DNA of 6,479 bases from an uncultured Bacteroidales bacterium (lineage in GTDB: Bacteria > Bacteroidota > Bacteroidia > Bacteroidales > Paludibacteraceae). Below, piece by piece: positions 1 through 5,300 of this stretch. Under the pieces are notes generated by a model. It made no database searches, was not told where the DNA came from, and saw only the letters and a list, made by a program, of their open reading frames with translations. The DNA is taken from positions 1 through 6,479 of the forward strand of contig CALGCU010000226.1 of assembly GCA_937886455.1 (NCBI GenBank), in the 5' to 3' direction. Made by a program: the position numbers and the translations under genes. Each line of letters begins with the position of its first letter. The stretch's first letter is position 1.

Positions 1-386
1 TTACAAGAATCAGTGCGGATATATAAATTAGATATCGTATGGCCTTTGCCATCAAAAACGCCTTGAAAATATCTCCATCCATAGATAGGACGATCATCTT
101 CAGAAGTAGAAGGACCTAAGCCTATAGGGGTCCAACTGAGGGTATCTCCATCCCGTACACATAGCAAGTCAATATCTGCTGTCAGTACATAGTGTAAGAC
201 GTTTTCACCATTCTCTCCATCGTTGGTACGGTGTGCCAATAAGGCTAATTGTTCAGCTGTTGCTATTTCAAATGGATGCTCTGCCGAGCCATCGCCGCCG
301 GCATAGGATTTTGCCACAGTTCCGTCCCATGCAAACAAAGGAAACATCAACTGCACTAATAGAATGATTATAGTTATTCTTTTCAT
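1..386 (-). CDS. Secreted GLUG/beta-helix-type protein, N-terminal part (3' end beyond window)
   Basis: The first 128 codons are visible; the gene continues past the window edge with no stop. Residues 1-19 look like a signal peptide (MKR, then a hydrophobic stretch ending FPLFA), so export is likely. The mature part carries a series known from Bacteroidota surface proteins with GLUG repeats: a glycine-rich entry followed by HPFEIATAEQLALLA (about 30-51), YVLTADIDL (66-74), WTPIG (85-89) and FQGVFDGKGHTISNLYI (107-123). In that family these motifs precede a right-handed beta-helix built from GLUG repeats, often in adhesins or other surface proteins; the repeats themselves would lie outside the window. 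The start ATG (386-384) overlaps the stop of the upstream gene as ATGA, which supports this start and suggests translational coupling. It is the third gene of the minus-strand operon. The family call is fairly safe; the exact function is unknown. Confidence 0.85.
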   Translation of the reverse strand, partial: MKRITIIILLVQLMFPLFAWDGTVAKSYAGGDGSAEHPFEIATAEQLALLAHRTNDGENGENVLHYVLTADIDLLCVRDGDTLSWTPIGLGPSTSEDDRPIYGWRYFQGVFDGKGHTISNLYIRTDSC

Positions 387-724
387 TGTTGTAAATCAAT
401 CTGATTGGACAAAAACAAAGGAACTAGTTGGTAGGGTTGTGTATTTTCTACTGGTTCATGAAAAATTATACTGTCATTTACCACAGAAATAATCTGAGTT
501 CGAATGGCATGTATCTCGTGAGAATCATGTTGGATTAATACTTGACGTGGAATGAGAATACGCACTTTTTGACCAGTGCACGGCTCATAGCGCACACTGT
601 CAACATTAAGCGTGGTCGTTCCATATTGCAAACGTCCTTCTTTCCATACATATTGATTAGTTTCTGCTTTACTCATACACAAGCAAATACAGATATAAAA
701 TATGAAAAAGACTATTCTTTTCAT
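383..724 (-). CDS. Small secreted protein of unknown function (113 aa)
   Basis: I do not recognise this protein as a named family. Residues 1-20 form a likely signal peptide (MKR, a hydrophobic core rich in F/I/C, then MSKA before ETNQ), so the mature protein would have about 93 residues. No lipobox is convincing: the residues before the cysteines are I or L, not G/A/S. The mature part has two similar short stretches, VDSVRY (41-46) and NDSIIF (83-88), which recall the DSI/DSV-F beta-strand pattern common in small Bacteroidales exported proteins; this is a resemblance, not a domain call. A single cysteine (C49) remains after cleavage. The start lies 5 bp after the stop of the T9SS-tailed gene and its TGA overlaps the ATG of the next gene, so it sits inside a tight three-gene operon. 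Its placement between two exported proteins suggests a role at the cell surface or in the periplasm. Confidence 0.8.
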   Translation of the reverse strand: MKRIVFFIFYICICLCMSKAETNQYVWKEGRLQYGTTTLNVDSVRYEPCTGQKVRILIPRQVLIQHDSHEIHAIRTQIISVVNDSIIFHEPVENTQPYQLVPLFLSNQIDLQQ

Positions 725-729
725 GGCAT

Positions 730-1203
730 TTACGATTTTATAAATTTAACAACTTTATTTTCCGCTTGTAATATATAGACGCCAAGAGGAAGATTGCCTA
801 CATAAATCCGTTTACTCGTCACTGATGGTTGTTGCAAAACCACACGCCCTGATATATCAAACACAAAAACAGAACCGTTAACCTCATCTTCAAAAACTAT
901 CGTACTTTCCATCACGTCATAGTAAACATTCAGTGGATTCTCCGGTGCATCAATCGCATTATATTCCGGTTGATGTATAATTTGATATATAAACGTAGTG
1001 TTTGTTAGAGGATAAGAGTATTCTTCTCCGGAATGCATAACGATCACCCATGAAGCATCATTTTTTTTAATGTGATGAATATTGTGCAAAAAGTAACAAT
1101 GACCTGCTTTTTCTGAAGGGTGAATAACTAAAGCATCTTGTGCATAAAAAGCAAGGGAAAATGTCAATAGGAAAATGGTGATTATTAATTGTCTCATATG
1201 CAT
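730..1203 (-). CDS. Short secreted protein with C-terminal T9SS type A sorting domain (157 aa)
   Basis: The protein begins with a signal peptide (about 1-22; hydrophobic IITIFLLTFSLAF, then YAQ before DALVI). Residues 23-88 are a small unrecognised region rich in beta-strand patterns. Residues about 90-157 match a T9SS C-terminal sorting domain: VFVFDISGRVV (112-122), YVGNLPLGVYILQ (134-146) and the lysine-rich end KVVKFIKS (150-157). In the known pathway this domain directs proteins across the outer membrane through the PorT/Sov-type translocon, after which it is usually removed and the cargo is attached to the surface or released. The domain takes up almost half of the mature protein, which is unusual because T9SS cargo is mostly much larger. 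Either M1 or M3 (1197) could start the protein; both follow the A/T-rich TAAATTATAA leader. It is the first gene of the operon, behind the promoter at 1313-1344. Confidence 0.85.
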   Translation of the reverse strand: MHMRQLIITIFLLTFSLAFYAQDALVIHPSEKAGHCYFLHNIHHIKKNDASWVIVMHSGEEYSYPLTNTTFIYQIIHQPEYNAIDAPENPLNVYYDVMESTIVFEDEVNGSVFVFDISGRVVLQQPSVTSKRIYVGNLPLGVYILQAENKVVKFIKS

Positions 1204-1312
1204 TTATAATTTAGCCCACCATGTTGTAATAAATAAAAACTATACACACAAAAACGCTTAAAGATGACATGATTTATTCAGAAACGAAATAGTGCTTATG
1301 TGTGTGCGCTTG

Positions 1313-1344
1313 CAAATATAGAGTTTTCGAAACAGTTACTCAAA
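1313..1344 (-). promoter_or_regulatory. Bacteroides-type promoter of the three-gene minus-strand operon
   Basis: Read on the minus strand, TTTG (1344-1341) is followed after exactly 20 nt by TATATTTG (1320-1313). This matches the known Bacteroidota consensus for the primary sigma factor, TTTG at -33 and TAnnTTTG at -7, with every fixed base and normal spacing. Transcription should begin roughly at 1304-1307, giving a leader of about 100 nt before the ATG at 1203. The match is seen directly; use as a promoter is inferred. Confidence 0.75.
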
Positions 1345-1458
1345 TACACCGCTAACTTTTAGTATAATTTAACATCTCACTTTCCTAAACACCTGATACT
1401 TATTTACATATTAAACACTTAGAGGAGTAGATCATCTAATATGCCTGTGTCAAGTAAT

Positions 1459-1503
1459 AAAAAAGTTATCTCAATCGCATTCGGCGATTGAGATTTCTTT
1501 TTT
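1459..1503. terminator. Intrinsic terminator-like hairpin, probably bidirectional
   Basis: ATCTCAATCGC (1468-1478) pairs perfectly with GCGATTGAGAT (1484-1494) around a 5-nt loop, an 11-bp stem. It is followed by TTCTTTTTT on the plus strand and preceded by AAAAAAG, which gives a U-run on the minus-strand transcript too; the A and T runs can also extend the stem past a 2-nt internal mismatch. No recognised gene ends here in either direction, so the transcript it ends is unknown. Confidence 0.75.
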
Positions 1504-1595
1504 CACATTCCAAGCCCTATATTTGATATTGCTTTGGCTGTCCGAATAATGGTTGATTTAAGATTTCCCCGTTTTTTTCGCATTATGCCTCGTTG

Positions 1596-1638
1596 ACGTA
1601 CCATCAGGCCACTTCTGCCTCCGTCGTATCTGGTACGT
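1596..1638. repeat. Nested inverted repeat (hairpin) of unknown role
   Basis: ACGTACCA (1596-1603) and TGGTACGT (1631-1638) are perfect inverted copies. Inside them AGGC (1606-1609) and GCCT (1617-1620) form a second short stem around a 7-nt loop. The block sits 15 bp from the inverted-repeat element at 1654 and may be part of the same composite repeat or an old remnant. No T-run follows, so it is not a terminator. Confidence 0.5.
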
Positions 1639-1653
1639 TGTATATATGTAGAA

Positions 1654-1883
1654 AGACCCCCTCCGTTCCATTCCGCTGGCGCTACTCTCCACTCGTCCCC
1701 CTTGAAGCGGGGACAGTGCTTTTTTTATTAGTTTTTGTATGAGGAAATGATATCCAAACCTAAGTACTTTAAATATACCCGAAACAACACAATAATAGCG
1801 CAACTCTCTCACATTCAAATGGTAACCGCACTGTCGCCCTAAGTTAGGGGGACGAGCGAAACGAAGTGAAGCGGAGGGGGTCT
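1654..1883. repeat. MITE-like or REP-like element with imperfect terminal inverted repeats, no transposase
   Basis: The left arm (1654-1719) and right arm (1828-1883) are inverted relatives. Three identical blocks appear in the same order: AGACCCCCTCCG (1654-1665 with 1872-1883 reversed), CTCGTCCCCCT (1692-1702 with 1846-1856 reversed) and GACAGTGC (1712-1719 with 1828-1835 reversed); the sequence between the blocks has diverged. Each arm also holds its own hairpin: GTCCCC/GGGGAC at 1695-1714, and a 9-bp stem with one mismatch at 1833-1853. The 108-bp centre (1720-1827) is AT-rich and has no gene. Short non-coding elements of this shape are typical of non-autonomous mobile elements or of the G/C-rich intergenic repeats scattered through Bacteroidota genomes. 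No clear target-site duplication is visible. Confidence 0.6.
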
Positions 1884-1912
1884 ATTTCTATTTCTATTTC
1901 TATTTCTATTTC
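1883..1912. repeat. Hexanucleotide microsatellite (TATTTC)x5
   Basis: Five perfect head-to-tail copies of TATTTC begin at the outer end of the right arm of the inverted-repeat element, followed by the degenerate TTTCTTTA. It is non-coding and lies far from both start codons, so a role in phase variation is not supported by position. Copy number could vary by slipped-strand replication. Confidence 0.9.
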
Positions 1913-1942
1913 TTTCTTTAACCTTTAACCTCTCATCTCTAA

Positions 1943-2054
1943 CCTGTAGCAAGCGAAGCACAGCGTCCTGTAGGCGAAGCCGTCCTATAGCTCGCTTGCG
2001 AGCGTCCTATAGTGAGTGAAACGAACGTCCTGTAGGTCTCCGAGCGTCCTATAC
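1943..2054. repeat. Degenerate array of CGTCCTRTAG motifs
   Basis: CGTCCT(A/G)TA(G/C) occurs at 1964-1973, 1981-1990, 2003-2012, 2026-2035 and 2045-2054, with a partial CCTGTAG at 1943-1949. Start-to-start spacing is 17, 22, 23 and 19 bp. The spacers share GAG or GCGAA-like words, and a GCTCGC/GCGAGC hairpin lies at 1990-2003. GAGTGAAACGAA in the array (2014-2025) nearly repeats GAGCGAAACGAA in the right arm of the neighbouring element (1854-1865), suggesting a common origin. No protein or regulator site is recognised. Confidence 0.75.
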
Positions 2055-2199
2055 TGAGTGCAATCAACATCTTATTACGCACCAAAAGTCAATAGAATCC
2101 CTCTATCAATAAGTCTGTAATAAATTGCCAAAATGTTAAAAATACTTAGAAATGTTGTGAAATTATCTTTTTTATAGAGAATAATTCAAAAAAAAATCA

Positions 2200-2207
2200 T
2201 AGATTTG
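2200..2207 (+). promoter_or_regulatory. Probable -7 element of the large adhesin-like gene
   Basis: TAGATTTG matches the Bacteroidota -7 consensus TAnnTTTG in all fixed bases. No TTTG lies 19-21 nt upstream, where the sequence is an AT-rich stretch (TTTTTTATAGAG around 2168-2180), so the -33 half is weak or replaced by an activator. Transcription would begin near 2212-2216 and give a leader of about 160 nt. A poorer match, TATGTTTT at 2247-2254, is less likely because it falls inside the hairpin at 2237-2261. Confidence 0.5.
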
Positions 2208-2236
2208 CCACCTAATATAGGAGAAGTTGTGCCTAT

Positions 2237-2261
2237 GTGTTAGAATTATGTTTTCTAACAC
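2237..2261 (+). promoter_or_regulatory. 9-bp hairpin or operator-like palindrome in the leader of the large gene
   Basis: GTGTTAGAA (2237-2245) and TTCTAACAC (2253-2261) are perfect inverted copies separated by 7 nt. The pair lies about 25 nt after the expected transcription start and 114 nt before the ATG. No T-run follows, so it is not a terminator. It could stabilise the mRNA 5' end or bind a dimeric regulator; the sequence does not decide between these. Confidence 0.5.
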
Positions 2262-2292
2262 GATTTTATGCACATAATCATCCAATATGTGA

Positions 2293-2317
2293 GAAAATAC
2301 AAAGTGTGAAAATACAA
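2293..2317. repeat. Short direct repeat GAAAATACAA in the leader
   Basis: GAAAATACAA occurs at 2293-2302 and 2308-2317, 15 bp apart, each preceded by a GTG-containing word. In AT-rich DNA this could be chance; a paired protein site is possible but unproven. Confidence 0.35.
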
Positions 2318-2375
2318 TTCATTCATTGTAAATATAAATTTAAATAACCCAATTGTTTAACTAAAAAACGTTTTT

Positions 2376-5300
2376 ATGAACAAGAAACTACTTTACTTGA
2401 AACGTATGGCATTAGGATTATGCCTTGCGTTCTGTAGTGTTAGTGTTTCTGCTGAGGTTTACCTCAATGAAACATTTAACAGTCTTGGAAGCGGCATCCC
2501 AACAGGATGGAGCAGTAGCGGTGACATTGCCGATATGTATAAGTTTACGGCAAATGGTCAAGGATTGACCGGAACATGTCTCCGTTTCGACTCACACTGT
2601 GGTGGCGGTGCGCTCTGTAATGACAAGACTATGGAAGGTTTAAGTGACGTGATCTTGACTCCGTCGGTTACTGTGGAAGGCAACATCGTTGTGTCTTTCT
2701 ACTACCGCAATCAAGGTGCAGGTGACTTTGCCGCCTATGTCTCTCGCGACAATGGTGCTACCTATCTGGACAATGTAGTGCTCGCTCCTGTACAGGATGT
2801 TGACGCATGGACATTGTGCGAAGTGGCAGTGCCGGCTAATCCGGGCGACCAAGTGAAATTGGTCTTCGTTGCTACTAGCAATGCAGCTGCTCCTGGACAA
2901 GCCGCTTACGTCTACATCGATGATGTAAAAATTGAAGATGTGCCTACTTGTGCACGCGCTATCGGACTCGCCGTGTCTGAAGCTACTCCTACAGAAGTAA
3001 CTATTGCATGGCAAACCTTAGCTAATGCTGGTACAGCTCCAAGCTTCTACACTATCGATTTGTATGCTGGAAACACTAAAGTGCGTACAGAAAAAGCAGA
3101 AGACATCATTCACACTTTGAAGGACTTAACTCCTGGTACTACTTACACAGCTATCATCAAAGGTGACTGTACCTATGCTTATCAATTAGTGTCTCCTGCT
3201 GCAACCATGACTTTCACAACTCCTTGCCAAGCTTCTGATTTGCCTTACATCGAATCATTTGATGGACAAGTAGCAGGAGCTCCTGCATGCTGGGTTGTTG
3301 GTGGCGCAAATGACGAATTACCTGCTGTACAAAAGAACTACAGACATGGTAACAATGGTGCTGCTTTGAAGGTTTCAGGTTCTGTGGATGGTGGTGCTTA
3401 TGCCATCTCTCCAATGTTGACATTGGCTGAACAAGAAAAAATGGAAATCTCTTTCTATGGTTATGCTCAATACCATTCTCAAACTCTTGAAGTGGGTGTG
3501 ATTACCAATCCTTATGACTTCTCTACTTATATCAAACTTGGTACTGTTAACTTCGTTAATGGTAAGTGGAATGAATATGCAGTGAGCACTGCTGCATTGG
3601 CTGACTATGGTATGGCTGGTGAAGGTACTTATTATGTGGTACTCAACTCTGAAGCGGGTAAAGACAATGTCGTTTATGTAGACGAAGTGAAAGTTACTAA
3701 GATTGCTGCTTGTGGACGTCCTACTGACCTTAAAGTAACTGATTTGACTCACAATTCAGCTAAATTGGAGTGGGGAGAACCTGCTACGCCTACTAAACGT
3801 ATCATCACCCTTACTCAAGGTGAAAATGTAACTACTATTGAAGCTGATGCTAATCCATACACTATCACTGGTTTAACTGAAAATACTGACTACACAGTAG
3901 TGGTTAAATTGGAATGCGATGGTGAAGCAAGCTTGCCAAGTACTGAAGTGGAATTTACCACGGTTTGCCAATCTGTTGAATTGGGTGAATTCTACCAACC
4001 AACATGGACTAATAACCAATTACCTCAATGTTGGACTCCTACTTTGACTACATTGGACAAAGGTACTGGTAAAACATATCCTATCTATGTGGCTGCTTAC
4101 ACAGACCAAAGTACTTATGAAAGAATTCCTGCTGGTTTGCAAATGAAAGCGGGTAATATGGTGGCTCTATGTGGATTCGGTATCCCTGCTAACACTTTGC
4201 GCCTCACTATCACTGCTGCTTATACTCCTGCTAATGGTGCTACTGAAATTCCAATGGCTCTTGAAGTAGGTGTGATGAGCAACCCTAGTGACCCAACTTC
4301 TTTCGTGCTTTCTGAAGCTATCTCATTGGATGTTCCTAAAGAAGACAAAACAGTGGAAGTTATATTGAATAACATTACTACTGACGGACAATTCATCGCA
4401 CTTCGTGCTACTGACAATTGCCGCGTTTCTGCTGTGAAGGTTGACTTAATCCCTGAATGCTTGTCTCCAATCAACATCCATATGCTTGGATACGACCGCA
4501 ACTCTGCTACTTTCGCATGGGAAGGACGTGGAGATGCTACTGAATTTAAAGTTGAATTTGCTGGATTAACACAAACTGTTTCTGCTCCTGAAGTGAAATT
4601 CACAGGATTGACTCCTGGTACTAAATACTCTGGAAACGTAGTGGTTACTCCTCTTTGCGGTGGTAAAGATGGAGAATCTCGCTCACTTGCAGTCAACTTC
4701 ACTACATTATATGAACCTCTTCTTATCACTCAAGAAGAACCTTATGTGGTTAACACTGGTAGTGGCAACTTGCCTGAACGTTGGATTGTAATGCAAGATG
4801 GTAACGATGATGGATATAGCGACCTTTTGAATAATCCTTATGGACGTATCATGGTGGCTATGCCTGAATTTGTTAACCCATTGAGCGACTTGAAATTGAC
4901 ACTCAATGTATGGATTTATGGTGATCCTCTTTCTGTAGGTTATGTTACGGACGTATTTGATCCTTCTACTTTCGTTGAAGTGCAAAAACTGGACGACACT
5001 AACTGGTCAACACTTGATTTGACAGTGGCTTTCCCTGCTGGTATCCCTGCCGGAGCTATCATGGCTTTGAAACAAAACACTACCGGTACTAACAACAGTA
5101 CTTCTACAGTAGAAAAAGTGACTGTAGAATTGCAACCTAACTGCGTTTCTACTGTTAAGGTGGTTAACCACGAATCTACAGCTAATTCTATCAGCGTTAC
5201 TTTAGGCAATACGCAAAGTGAATCACAATGGCAACTCGTTTGCGCTATTGCTGGTGCTGCTGAGGGTGACACTGTTACTACTTCTAATCCGGCTTATACC

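Larger units (their letters stand above)
1204..2375. other. Repeat-rich region between two divergent transcription units, no credible gene
   Basis: About 1.17 kb separates the start codons of the two divergent units. From left to right it holds a leader of about 100 nt and the promoter of the minus-strand operon, a stretch with nothing recognisable (1345-1458), a terminator-like hairpin (1459-1503), a featureless piece (1504-1595), a nested hairpin (1596-1638), an inverted-repeat element (1654-1883), a TATTTC microsatellite (1883-1912), a degenerate CGTCCTRTAG array (1943-2054), an AT-rich unmarked piece (2055-2199) and the leader of the large plus-strand gene (2200-2375). Open frames exist here, for example 1558-1818 on the minus strand, but they run through the repeats and lack family features. 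Confidence 0.8.

Noticed and set aside
542..778. Plus-strand open frame of 78 codons
   Set aside because: It lies opposite two well-supported minus-strand genes and shows no family features.
1363..1368. TATAAT as a sigma-70 -10 box on the plus strand
   Set aside because: Bacteroidota promoters use TAnnTTTG, and no suitable -35 or downstream gene exists; the hexamer is expected by chance in AT-rich DNA.
1441..1491. Short plus-strand frame of 16 codons after an AGAGGAG-like sequence
   Set aside because: It reads straight through the terminator stem and its ribosome-site spacing is too long.
1558..1818. Minus-strand open frame of 86 codons
   Set aside because: It runs through the left arm and centre of the inverted-repeat element and through the nested hairpin, and has no domain or leader support; the frame follows from the repeat sequence.
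1943..2054. CRISPR array
   Set aside because: Repeat cores are only about 10 bp, degenerate, with gaps of 7-13 bp that are themselves similar; no cas gene is present.
2406..2435. Lipoprotein signal in the large protein (cysteines at residues 16 and 20)
   Set aside because: The residue before each cysteine is L or F, and the SVSA-E site at 26/27 fits an ordinary signal peptidase I cleavage.
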